The notes beneath the pieces were generated by a model. It saw only the letters and a list, made by a program, of their open reading frames with translations, was not told the origin of the DNA and made no database searches. From positions 1 to 11,438 of the forward strand of contig DATBSS010000743.1 in NCBI GenBank assembly GCA_036559665.1: 11,438 nt of DNA. Reading direction: 5' to 3'. Both the position numbers and the translations under genes were made by a program. Below are positions 1 to 8,800 of this stretch, piece after piece; position 1 is the first letter of the stretch, and each line of letters starts with the position of its first letter. The stretch is from DASRBA01 sp036559665 (GTDB taxonomy: Bacteria; Myxococcota; Myxococcia; Myxococcales; Myxococcaceae).

Positions 1-363
1 CTCGTGCTCCTCATCATCTTCATGGTGGTCACCCCGATGCTCCAGCGCGGCAAGGACGTGAAGCTGCCCTCGGTGAGGGAGCCGAAGGAGAAGCCGAAGG
101 AGAAACCGGACCCGCTGATCGTCTCGATCACGCCGGACAAGCGGGTCTTCGTGGAGCAGGACGAGTACCCGTCCGACGACTCGCTCCAGCAGAAGCTGGC
201 GCAGACGATGGCGGACTCGCCGGAGAAGCCCATCCTCCGCACGGGCGACACGACCCTCACCTTCGGCGATGTGCGGAAGGTGATGAACATCGCCCGGATG
301 GCGCACGCCAAGGGCATCGAGTTGGGAGTCGAGGAGCTCAAGGAAGGGGGGGGCGGCCAGTAA
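1..363 (+). CDS. ExbD/TolR-family energy-transducing subunit, 5'-truncated
   Basis: This is the C-terminal 120 residues of an ExbD/TolR protein. Family knowledge: these subunits have one N-terminal membrane helix and a periplasmic domain, and work with ExbB/TolQ to turn proton flow into mechanical work for TonB, TolA or gliding machinery. The window opens inside the membrane helix (LVLLIIFMVVTP), which aligns exactly with the two downstream paralogues. The cytoplasmic start and the proton-carrying Asp lie beyond the left edge. The periplasmic part (about residues 13-112) is the most divergent of the three: it lacks the LVFF strand of the others but keeps a final GIELGV strand where typical members have a similar one. 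The tail is EGGGGQ, encoded by a run of eight G. The reading frame is open to base 1, so the true start is outside. It lies 22 bp before the next paralogue in an evident operon. The family call is firm; which system it serves is not. Confidence 0.9.
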   Translation, partial: LVLLIIFMVVTPMLQRGKDVKLPSVREPKEKPKEKPDPLIVSITPDKRVFVEQDEYPSDDSLQQKLAQTMADSPEKPILRTGDTTLTFGDVRKVMNIARMAHAKGIELGVEELKEGGGGQ

Positions 364-389
364 GTCGCTGGCCAACCCAACGCGCATGA
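331..389 (+). other. G8 tract with upstream SD-like box and exbD start overlap (possible frameshift/coupling site)
   Basis: Eight consecutive G (346-353) lie 10 bp before the stop of the first exbD gene. A Shine-Dalgarno-like GAGGAG (331-336) ends nine bases upstream of the run. In the -1 frame, translation would continue for 11 residues beyond the normal tail and stop at TGA 387-389, which overlaps the ATG (386-388) of the next exbD gene as ATGA. The second gene has no good ribosome binding site of its own, so coupling by this overlap is plausible. The sequence shows the parts; slippage itself is inferred, and a homopolymer sequencing error would look the same. Confidence 0.35.
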
Positions 390-892
390 GCAAGCCCCGG
401 AAAGTCCAGCCCAATTCGGGCGTCAGACCCAACTCGGACATCAACGTCACGCCGCTGGTGGACGTGGTCCTGGTGCTGCTGATCATCTTCATGGTGGTGA
501 CGCCGCTCCTCGAGAAAGACATCGAGGTGAAGGTGCCGGACACCGAGAAGTCCGAGGAGATCACCGAACCGCCGGCGGACCAGCTCGTGGTCGGCATCAC
601 CCCTACCGGGGAGCTCTCCATCAACATGGAGAAGGTCTCCGAAGAGGAGTACGAGGCCAAGCTGGAGCGGATCCTCAAAGCCAAGAAGAAGGGCGAAAAG
701 CTGGTGTTCTTCATGCCGGACGTGAAGACCAACTACGCCAAGCTGGTCACCGCGCTGGACGGCGCGCGGCAGGCGGGCGCGGAGACGCTGGGCATGATGA
801 CCGAGGACGTCCCCGTCCCCGGCCAGAACGATACGCCCGGAGCGCCGGGCGCTCCGCCTGGCGGCGGCACGCCGACCAACACCACGCCCTGA
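386..892 (+). CDS. ExbD/TolR-family energy-transducing subunit
   Basis: This is a complete 168-residue ExbD/TolR protein. Residues 1-17 are a basic cytoplasmic leader. The family signature DINVTPLVDVVLVLLIIF starts at residue 18; Asp26 in it corresponds to the proton-carrying Asp of ExbD and TolR. One membrane helix spans about residues 25-40. A periplasmic domain (about 45-142) contains ITPTGELSI and a conserved KLVFF strand, and ends in a low-complexity Pro/Gly/Thr tail of about 25 residues. The ATG start gives the usual short N-terminus, but the bases just upstream (CCAACCCAACGCGC) hold no Shine-Dalgarno, so initiation may depend on translation of the preceding gene. It is the second of three tandem paralogues and closest to the third. 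By family knowledge it could serve TonB-dependent uptake, Tol-Pal, or the Agl gliding motor, which in Myxococcus uses two TolR-like subunits. The missing ExbB/TolQ gene would help decide. Confidence 0.93.
   Translation: MSKPRKVQPNSGVRPNSDINVTPLVDVVLVLLIIFMVVTPLLEKDIEVKVPDTEKSEEITEPPADQLVVGITPTGELSINMEKVSEEEYEAKLERILKAKKKGEKLVFFMPDVKTNYAKLVTALDGARQAGAETLGMMTEDVPVPGQNDTPGAPGAPPGGGTPTNTTP
437..529 (+). repeat. 93-bp near-identical segment shared with 972-1064
   Basis: The segments 437-529 and 972-1064 each encode the DINVTP...EKDIEV part of the second and third exbD genes. Aligned by hand they differ at 5 of 93 bases. Four differences are synonymous and one swaps Leu for Val. Outside this segment the two genes are much more different. 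This fits a tandem duplication whose membrane-helix part has stayed under strong constraint or been homogenised by gene conversion. Confidence 0.8.
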
Positions 893-917
893 GCGGAGCC
901 GGGCGGGGCTGCACGAC

Positions 918-1394
<477 letters not shown>

Positions 1395-1401
1395 CGGCGG
1401 T

Positions 1402-1427
1402 CCGGTAGGATTCAGGCCACCTTCCGG
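1402..1427 (+). other. Stem-loop between exbD cluster and protease gene
   Basis: CCGGTAGG (1402-1409) can pair with CCTTCCGG (1420-1427). This forms an 8-bp stem with one T-T mismatch and a 10-base loop, in the 49-bp gap after the third exbD gene. No T-run follows, so it is not a standard intrinsic terminator. It could attenuate or process a readthrough transcript, or be chance in GC-rich DNA. Confidence 0.3.
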
Positions 1428-1443
1428 CTCGAGGTCGAATCTG

Positions 1444-4400
1444 ATGAAAACGAGGAAGCTCCGAACGGGCGCATTCGGTGCCGCCGTGCTGGCCGCCATC
1501 GCGTGTAGCACCCGGGACACCCCGCTCGTGCCGGGCGCGGCGGAGGCCATGGAGGCGCCGGCCGCGCAGCGCAGGCACACGCTGGCCTCGCCGCCGAAGG
1601 GCGCCTCGCCCTCGCAGCTCGCCGCCGCCGCCGCCGGGGTGGTGATCTCCTCGGAGGCGGATGGGACGCCGCGGATGATCGTGGCCGCCTCGCGCGCGCC
1701 GGCCACCGCTGGGCTGCGCGCCGCAACCCCCGAGGCCGCGGCCCGCGAGCACCTGCGCCGCTTCCTCGATGCCCAGCGCGCCACGCCGGAGGCGCTCGCC
1801 TCCGCGGTGAAGGTCTCCGAGCGCGCCATCGGCCCCGGCGCGCGCCTGGTGCGGTTCCGGCAGCGCGTCGAGGGATTGGACGTGCTCCACGGCGACGTGA
1901 AGGTGCTGCTCGGGCCCGACCACCAGATGGCGGCGATCTCCGGCGCGTTGCGGAGCACGTCCACCGGCAAAGCGGCGGCCGCGCGCTTCTCGTTGAGCGC
2001 GGCAGAGGCGCTGGCGCGCGCCATCTCCGGCCGGTTCGGGGTGAAGGTCTCCGCCTCCCGGCTGCGGCCGGCGGGTGCCGGGCCGAACGGATGGCAGCTC
2101 CTGGCGCTCGACTCCGGCGCGGCGGTGACCCTGGACGAGCCGGCCCACGTGCGGCGGGTGCTGGTCGCGTCCGGCGGCCGGCTGCGGCCGGCGTACCACC
2201 TGGAATTCCTGGGCGCCCCGGCGGGGAGGAAGGACTCCGAGCTGTTCGGCGCGGTGGTGTCGGCCGAGGACGGCGCGGTGCTGGAGCGGGCCGACCTGAG
2301 CGCCTCCGACGCGTTCCAGTACCGGGTGTGGGCGGAGCAAACCGGGGACAAGCGACCCCTGGACGGCCCGGTGGCGAACTACACGCCGCACCCCACGGGC
2401 ATGCCCGACGGGACGAGCCCGGGCTTCACCGCGCCGGTGCTGGTCTCGATGGAGGGCTTCAACACCAACCCCTCCGGCCTGGCGGACCCGTGGCTCCCGG
2501 CCAGCGCCACCGAGACGCTCGGGAACAACGTGGACGCGTATACGGACCAGCTGGCGCCGGACGGGTTCTCCAACGGAGACCTGCGCGCCACCGCCACCGG
2601 GCCCAACGCGTTCAACCGCACCTTCGACCCGCTGGCCGACGCTACCGCCAACCAGGCCCAGATGATGTCGGCGGTCACCAACGCGTTCTACGTGACGAAC
2701 TGGCTGCACGATTACTGGTACGACTCCGGCTTCGACGAGGCGGGCGGCAACGCGCAGCTCGACAACTTCGGGCGCGGTGGGGTCGCCGGCGACGCGATGC
2801 GGGTGGAGGTGCAGGACAACTACGTGATCGGCCTCCGCAACAACGCCAACATGGCCACGCCGGCCGACGGGTTCCAACCGCGCATGCAGATGTACGTCTG
2901 GACCGGACCGAGCTCGTGGTCCCTCACGCTGGCGCCCGGGGGCGCCGTCGCCTCCGGGGCGGCCGACTACGGGCCACAGACCTTCAACAAGACGGGCACC
3001 GTGGTGCTGGCGGATGACGGCAGCACCGCGGGGGCCGGCGGCACCACCAGCGACGGCTGCCAGCCGCTGGTGAACGACGTGACCGGGCAGATCGCCCTGG
3101 TCGGCCGGGGCCCCTGCAACTTCAAGACGCAGACGTTGAATGCAGAGAACGCGGGGGCGATCGCCGTGCTGCTGGCGGACAGCGTGCCGGCCACCATCCC
3201 ACCGCGGTTGATCGACACCCCCACCGTCACCACGCCCATCACCATCCCCACGCTCTCCATGCTCCAGGCGGACGGCGACGCGCTGAAGGCCGCGATCACG
3301 GCAGGCACGGTCACCGCGGCCATGAACCGCGTGACGGAACCCGAGCGCGAGACGGGCCTGGACGCGCTGTTGGTGTCGCACGAGTGGGGCCACTACTTCC
3401 ATCACCGGCTGACCGACTGCACCAGCCGCGGGTGCGCCGCGTTGAGCGAGGGCTGGGCCGACTTCATCGCCCTCCACATGCAACTGCGCGCCGGCGACAA
3501 CCTGGACGGGACCTACGCCGTCTCCAGCTACGCGACCGCCGGCCTGGGCGACGTCTACTTCGGCGGCGTCCGGCGGTTCGCGTACTCGACCGACCTGACG
3601 AAGAACGCGCTCACCTTCAAGCACATCACCGACGGGGTGGCGCTTCCCACCGGCACGCCGTTCAACCCGAACGGCGGGCCCAACTCCGAGGTGCACAACG
3701 CCGGGGAGGTCTGGGGCACCATGCTGTTCGAGGCCTATGTCGCCCTCCAGCGCACGGCGCAGGGCCCGGGCGCGACGAGGACGTTCGCCGAGGTGCGGCG
3801 GGCGATGGCGGACTACGTGACCGCGGGGCTGCAATTGGCGCCGCGGAACGCCTCCTTCACCGAGACGCGCGACGCGCTCCTGACCGCCGTCGAGCAGATC
3901 AACCCATCCGACGCGGCCCTCATCGCCCAGGCCTTCGCGCGCCGCGGGGCGGGGAGCTGCGCGGTCTCCCCGGCGTCGGACACCGGCTTCCCCGGTGTGG
4001 TGGAGGACTTCGGGCTGAAGAGCCGCCTGGTGGTCGGCGAGGTGCAGGTGGACGACAGCAGCCGGTCCTGCGACGCCGACGGGGTGCTGGACGCCGACGA
4101 GCGGGGCGCGGTGCGGGTGAGCGTCACCAACGCCGGGGCCACCGCCGCCACCGGCGCCGTGCTGGCACTGAGCAGCGCCTCGCCGGGGATCACCTTCCCG
4201 GACGGTCCGTCGATCGCCCTGTCGAGCATCCCGCCACACAGCACGGTGCAGGTCTCGATCACCGTGGCCCTGGACCCCTCCGCGCCGCCGGTGGCGACGA
4301 CGGCGGTGGACGTGCAGCTCAGCGAACCCACCGGCTGCGCGACCACCCAGGCCACCACCGCGGTGTTCCGGACCAACTACGACGACGTGTTCGGACAGTC

Positions 4401-5685
4401 CGCGACGGACGGCGAGGAGAGCTTGAACGATGACGAGCCGGCGTGGGAGCCACGCGGGCTGGGTGCGGAGAGCATCTGGTCGAGAGCGGTGGACGTGGCA
4501 CCGAATCATGTCCTGCGGGGCATCGACCTCGGATCGCCCTCGGACACCTCCCTGGTCTCGCCGCTGTTCACCGTGGACGCGGCGGCGCCGTTCACCGTCA
4601 CCTTCCACCAGCGCTACAGCTTCGAGATCGACACCTTCACCACCCCCGCCACGTACTACGACGGCGCGGTGCTGGAGATCAGCGATGACAGCGGGGCCAC
4701 CTGGCGCGACGTGAGCACATACGTGGCGCCTGGATACGGCGGGACGCTGGACGCTACTTCCGGGAACCCGCTGGGCGGCCGGCAGGCGTACGTGGGGAGG
4801 AACGCGGCCTACCCGGCCATGGATACGGTGACGCTGAGCTTCGGCACCGCGCTGGCCGGGAAGACGGTGCGCCTGCGGTTCCGGATCGGCACCGATGCCG
4901 CCGTGGGCGACGAGGGGTTGACGCTCGACGACCTGGCCTTCGGAGGCGTGACCAACCGGCCCTTCGGGGTCCTGTTGCCGGATGCCGCGACGTGCCCGGT
5001 GCCCCCGGTCGCCGCGGCCGGCCCGGACCAGGTGGTGAACGAGGGAGCGGCGGTCATCCTGAACGCGACCGGCAGCACGGACGCGGACGGGAACCCGCTC
5101 ACCTTCCAGTGGACGCAGACGGCCGGGCCCATGGTGGCGCTGAGCGGCCTCACCACCGCGGTAACCACCTTCACCGCGCCCAGCGTGACCAGCGACACCA
5201 CGCTCACCTTCCAGGTGAAGGTCAACGACGGGAGCTTGTCGGACACGGATTCGGTGGACGTCCTGGTGCGCGCGACGGCGGCCAACGTGGCGCCGACGGC
5301 CCGCGCGGGCCCGGACCAGGAGGCCGTGGCGGGCGCCGTGGTGCTGCTGGATGGGTCCGGCAGCAGCGACCCCGAGGGCGGGTCGCTGACCTACGCATGG
5401 AGCCAGACCAGCGGGCCGCCGGTGACCCTCACCGGCGGGGCGGGCGCGGTCGCCGGCTTCATTGCGCCGGCCGTGAAGGAGCCCACGGAACTGGTATTCC
5501 AGCTCACCGTCAACGACGAGAGCCTGGGCGCCACGGACTCGGTGACCGTCACCGTCGGGCCGAAGGGTGGCTGCGGCTGCACCAGCGGCGCCGGAGGGCC
5601 GGAGCTGGTGGTGGTGCTGATGGGTGGTGTGGCGTTCCTCGCGCGGCGGCGGAGGGCCTCCGCGCACCCGTGTCGCGCAAAGTAA
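1444..5685 (+). CDS. M36 (fungalysin-like) zinc metallopeptidase with MYXO-CTERM surface anchor
   Basis: This is a secreted, surface-anchored zinc endopeptidase of 1413 residues. Start: ATG with GAGGT (1431-1435) eight bases upstream. The signal peptide has a basic N-terminus (KTRKLR), a hydrophobic core and Cys21 in AAIAC, a permissible but weak lipobox. An FTP-type inhibitory propeptide lies at about 95-175. The M36 domain (about 320-850) has WLHDYWYD near 420, the zinc motif HEWGH at 646-650, the third zinc ligand Glu669 in LSEGWADF, and His751 in HNAGEVW. A PA domain (about 515-620) is inserted ahead of the zinc motif, as in many bacterial M36 enzymes. Then come a CARDB-like beta domain (about 875-985), a jelly-roll-like domain (about 995-1170) and two PKD-like repeats (about 1188-1371). 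The C-terminus is a classic MYXO-CTERM: GCGC at 1376-1379, a membrane segment and RRRR. Myxosortase is known to process this tail for surface display. Likely role: degrading external or prey protein. The family call is firm; substrates are unknown. Confidence 0.95.
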   Translation: MKTRKLRTGAFGAAVLAAIACSTRDTPLVPGAAEAMEAPAAQRRHTLASPPKGASPSQLAAAAAGVVISSEADGTPRMIVAASRAPATAGLRAATPEAAAREHLRRFLDAQRATPEALASAVKVSERAIGPGARLVRFRQRVEGLDVLHGDVKVLLGPDHQMAAISGALRSTSTGKAAAARFSLSAAEALARAISGRFGVKVSASRLRPAGAGPNGWQLLALDSGAAVTLDEPAHVRRVLVASGGRLRPAYHLEFLGAPAGRKDSELFGAVVSAEDGAVLERADLSASDAFQYRVWAEQTGDKRPLDGPVANYTPHPTGMPDGTSPGFTAPVLVSMEGFNTNPSGLADPWLPASATETLGNNVDAYTDQLAPDGFSNGDLRATATGPNAFNRTFDPLADATANQAQMMSAVTNAFYVTNWLHDYWYDSGFDEAGGNAQLDNFGRGGVAGDAMRVEVQDNYVIGLRNNANMATPADGFQPRMQMYVWTGPSSWSLTLAPGGAVASGAADYGPQTFNKTGTVVLADDGSTAGAGGTTSDGCQPLVNDVTGQIALVGRGPCNFKTQTLNAENAGAIAVLLADSVPATIPPRLIDTPTVTTPITIPTLSMLQADGDALKAAITAGTVTAAMNRVTEPERETGLDALLVSHEWGHYFHHRLTDCTSRGCAALSEGWADFIALHMQLRAGDNLDGTYAVSSYATAGLGDVYFGGVRRFAYSTDLTKNALTFKHITDGVALPTGTPFNPNGGPNSEVHNAGEVWGTMLFEAYVALQRTAQGPGATRTFAEVRRAMADYVTAGLQLAPRNASFTETRDALLTAVEQINPSDAALIAQAFARRGAGSCAVSPASDTGFPGVVEDFGLKSRLVVGEVQVDDSSRSCDADGVLDADERGAVRVSVTNAGATAATGAVLALSSASPGITFPDGPSIALSSIPPHSTVQVSITVALDPSAPPVATTAVDVQLSEPTGCATTQATTAVFRTNYDDVFGQSATDGEESLNDDEPAWEPRGLGAESIWSRAVDVAPNHVLRGIDLGSPSDTSLVSPLFTVDAAAPFTVTFHQRYSFEIDTFTTPATYYDGAVLEISDDSGATWRDVSTYVAPGYGGTLDATSGNPLGGRQAYVGRNAAYPAMDTVTLSFGTALAGKTVRLRFRIGTDAAVGDEGLTLDDLAFGGVTNRPFGVLLPDAATCPVPPVAAAGPDQVVNEGAAVILNATGSTDADGNPLTFQWTQTAGPMVALSGLTTAVTTFTAPSVTSDTTLTFQVKVNDGSLSDTDSVDVLVRATAANVAPTARAGPDQEAVAGAVVLLDGSGSSDPEGGSLTYAWSQTSGPPVTLTGGAGAVAGFIAPAVKEPTELVFQLTVNDESLGATDSVTVTVGPKGGCGCTSGAGGPELVVVLMGGVAFLARRRRASAHPCRAK
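5005..5556 (+). repeat. Two tandem PKD-like domains in the protease
   Basis: Protein residues 1188-1371 hold two copies of a PKD/Ig-like domain 96 residues apart. Each begins with a P..A.AGPDQ strand, continues through a DxDG/DPEG turn and a (W/A)-rich strand (FQWTQTAGP and YAWSQTSGP), and ends in QVKVNDGSLSDTDSV or QLTVNDESLGATDSV. In secreted bacterial enzymes such domains act as spacers or bind polymers. Here they separate the catalytic part from the membrane anchor. Confidence 0.85.
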
Positions 5686-5811
5686 TCTGACAGATTCCGC
5701 GGTTTTCTCAGTTTCTGTAAGCACCCTGCGCGCGGAAACTCCACTTCTCGTCTCCGGAGAATCCAGACAAGGCGGCGCACTGGAGGCGCCCCCCCTACCT
5801 GGAGACTTTCA
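5686..5811 (+). promoter_or_regulatory. Intergenic region with two palindromes, probable promoter of the repeat-protein gene
   Basis: This is the only sizeable non-coding stretch in the window and is visibly less GC-rich than its flanks, especially around 5700-5720 (GGTTTTCTCAGTTTCTGTAA). A perfect inverted repeat, AATCTG-A-CAGATT (5684-5696), overlaps the protease stop codon. A second, TCTCCGGAGA, lies at 5751-5760. Either could be an operator half-site pair. CTGACA (5688-5693) resembles a -35 box, but no convincing -10 lies at the right distance. GGAG (5801-5804) is the ribosome binding site, seven bases before the ATG of the next gene. No T-tailed terminator is seen after the protease. A promoter here is inferred from position and composition. 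Confidence 0.4.
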
Positions 5812-8800
5812 ATGGAGATCGGCAAGAGCGCGTCCGCGCTGCGGATGCGGACGTCCTCGTCTGACCTCGCGGCCCCCGCGGTCCCGTCCCGCACCGGCGC
5901 GGACGCCCCCCGGCAGGGCACCCCATCGTCCGACGGCTTCGAGGCGCCGAAGAACGCGCCCGCGAACGGCGCGGCGGCGAATCCGGCGGAGCCCGCGGCG
6001 GGGCCCGGGTCGTCCCCCGAGGCCATCCGGCGCCGCCTGCTCGCCAACCCCACGCTGGCGAAGTACCTCGGGGACAAGGACGTGAAGCGGGCGCTGGACG
6101 CGCTGCAGCCCTCCTTCGGCGAGCTGGGCAACAACCCCATCCAGACCGCGCTCTCCGCCCTGCGCGACGCCGCGTCGAACGTCCCGCCGGAGGTCATTGA
6201 ACAGGCGGTGATCGAGGTCGCCAAGGGCCTCGAGTCCGAGGGGATGCCCGGCGTCGCGCGCGACCTCCTCACCGACCCCGCCGTGGTCCGCGAGCTGATC
6301 ACCAACGGCAAGCTCGGCGAGGCCTTCGAATCGCTCGCCCGGGGCGACCTCTCCGGCCTGTCCGAGCTGGCGAAGTCGCCGGCGCTCCAGCAGAAGCTGG
6401 GGGACGCGCTGGCGAAGAGCCCGGCGCTGCAGAAGGCGCTCGGGCTCAGCGCGGACGAGCTGAAGGCCGCGGGCGGGAAGGTCGTCGAGCTCGCGCAGTG
6501 CGCCGCCAAGCTCTGGAACCTGGAGGAGCCGGGTGAGCAGCTCGGCAAGCTCCTGGAGCTGTCGCGCGACCCGAAGCTCCGCGCGCTCGTCCAGAAGTCC
6601 ATCGGCGCGCTCTCGGACTCGATCGCCGGCGGCCTGCAGCTCGGCACGCCGCGCGGCTTCAACCTCACCAAGGACCCGCTCGGGCTGTTCGACCTGGTGA
6701 GCAAGGCGCTGAAGAACACGGACCTCCTGACCGCGCTCGCCGAGGACAAGGGCCTGCAGCAGGCGCTCACCCAGCTCGTCAACGGCGACCTGGGCGGCGC
6801 GCTGAAGACGGTGGCCGGCAACGAGCGCGCGCAGAAGGCGCTCCTCGACACGCTCGCCGGCCACCCGGAGATCAAGAAGGCGCTGGCGTCGGCGGGGCTG
6901 AAGCCGGAGGACGTGAAGGACCTCGGCCAGGCGCTCAAGGCGGCGCCCCAGCTCGCGGACGCGATCGCCAAAATGGCGAAGGGCGACTACCGCGGCGCGC
7001 TCGAGGGGCTGCGCGAGGCGATGAAGAACCCGGCGGTCGCTGACTTCGCGAAGAAGACGCTGGGCGGCGTGGCGGAGCGCTGGGCCAAGGACGTGGTCCA
7101 GTGGGCGGAGCAGAAGCTGCCCAAGGACAGCCCGATCCGCGCGCTGCTCGGGAACCCGGAGCTGGTCTCGCAGATCGTCTCGGACCCGAAGCTCCACGAC
7201 GCCATCGGGCTCATCGGCGAGGGCAAGTTCGGCGAGGCGCTCCAGCTCCTGGGGAAGACCGAGGCCGGCCAGGCCGTGGCGCGCAAGGCCGCGGACGCGC
7301 TCCTCCAGAACCCGCAGATCGCCGAGGGCCTGAAGAAGCTGGGCCTCACCCCCGAGCGCCTGGAGAAGGCGCGCCCGGCGATCCCGCACCTCCTCCGCGC
7401 CACCGAGGCGCTCGCCGCCGGCAAGGGCGGCGAGGCCGTCGATCACCTCCTCGCGGCCGGGCAGGCCGCGCCGGACCTCGTGGCGGACGCGGTGGCCGGC
7501 ATCGCGAAGAACTGGGGCGAGCTGAAGGGCATGCCGGCCGCGCTCCAGTCGCTGCTCCAGGACAAGGCGCTGGTGAAGGACATCGCCGGCTCCCCGGCGC
7601 TGCGCGGCGCGGTGAAGTCGCTGATGGAGGGCAACCTCTCCGGCGACGACGTCCGCAAGCTGCTCGCCGACGAGAAGATTGGCCAGCGGGTGATCGACGG
7701 GCTCGCCAAGACCGAGGCCGTCCAGGGCGCGCTGAAGGCCCTGGGCCTCACCCCGGCGGACCTCCAGCAGCTCCGCGCCGCCGCGCCGGACCTGCTCCAG
7801 GCGGCGAGCCACTTCGCCAACCAGCGCTACGGCGACATGCTCAAGTCGCTCGCCGCCGCCGGCCAGCACGCGCCGGACCTGGTGGCGAAGGTCTTCAAGG
7901 ACAAGCTGCCGAACGTCCCGCTCCTCCACGACAAGGCGTTCCTGGAGAAGCTGGCGAAGAGCCCGGTGATGGGCCAGGTGGTGGACCACGTCGCCCGCGG
8001 CGAGCTGTCGCAGGCGTTCCAGGCGCTCGGCCAGGACAAGGGGCTGCGCGATGCGTTCATCGACGCGGTGTTCGCGGGCGGCTGGGGCGGGGTGCTCAAG
8101 GACCGGCTCGGCCTCACCGCGGACGACCTGAAGAAGAGCGCGGACGCCGTGCCGCACCTGCTCTACGCGGCGAAGTCCGCCTGGAAGGGCGACTGGCAGG
8201 GCGCGGTGGCGAACCTGGTGGGCGCGGCCAAGGCATCCCCGGAGCTGGTGAAGAAGGCGCTGGGGGCGATCGCCGACAAGGCCAGGCTGCCTCCGGTGGT
8301 GAAGGCGCTGGTCACCAACCCGGCGCTCCTCGACAAACTGCTCAAGGACGAGAAGCTCCAGCGCGCGTTCTCGGACCTGATCCCCGCCGGCGACTCGCGG
8401 CTGCAGCTCACGCCGTTCGGCATGCGTACCCAGGTCGAGGGCGCGCTGAAGACGCTGCTCGCGCAGGCCCCGGAGTTGGCGAAGGACGTCGCCGGCGCGC
8501 TGGCGGACGACCCGAAGGTGAAGGGGTTCCTCGACAAGCTCGGGCTGTCGAAGGAGGACCTGGTGCAGTGCGCCGGCGCGCTGCCGGCGGTGGTCGCCGC
8601 GGGGCAGGCGCTGCTGCAGGAGCCGCCGGACTTCAAGGCCGCGCTCGATCACTTCCGGGAAGCGGTCGGCGAGATGCCGCCCAAGCTCCTCGCGCGCGCG
8701 GCGGGGAAGCTGGCGCAGCTCGTCCCCGGCCTGCCGTCGTGGGTGAAGTCGGCGCTCTCCAACGAAGGGCTGATCGCCAACCTGGCCGGCAGCAAGGACA

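Noticed and set aside
5734..5752. ECF-sigma-like promoter (GGAAAC and CGTC)
   Set aside because: The two elements are only nine bases apart, far short of the usual spacing of about 16.
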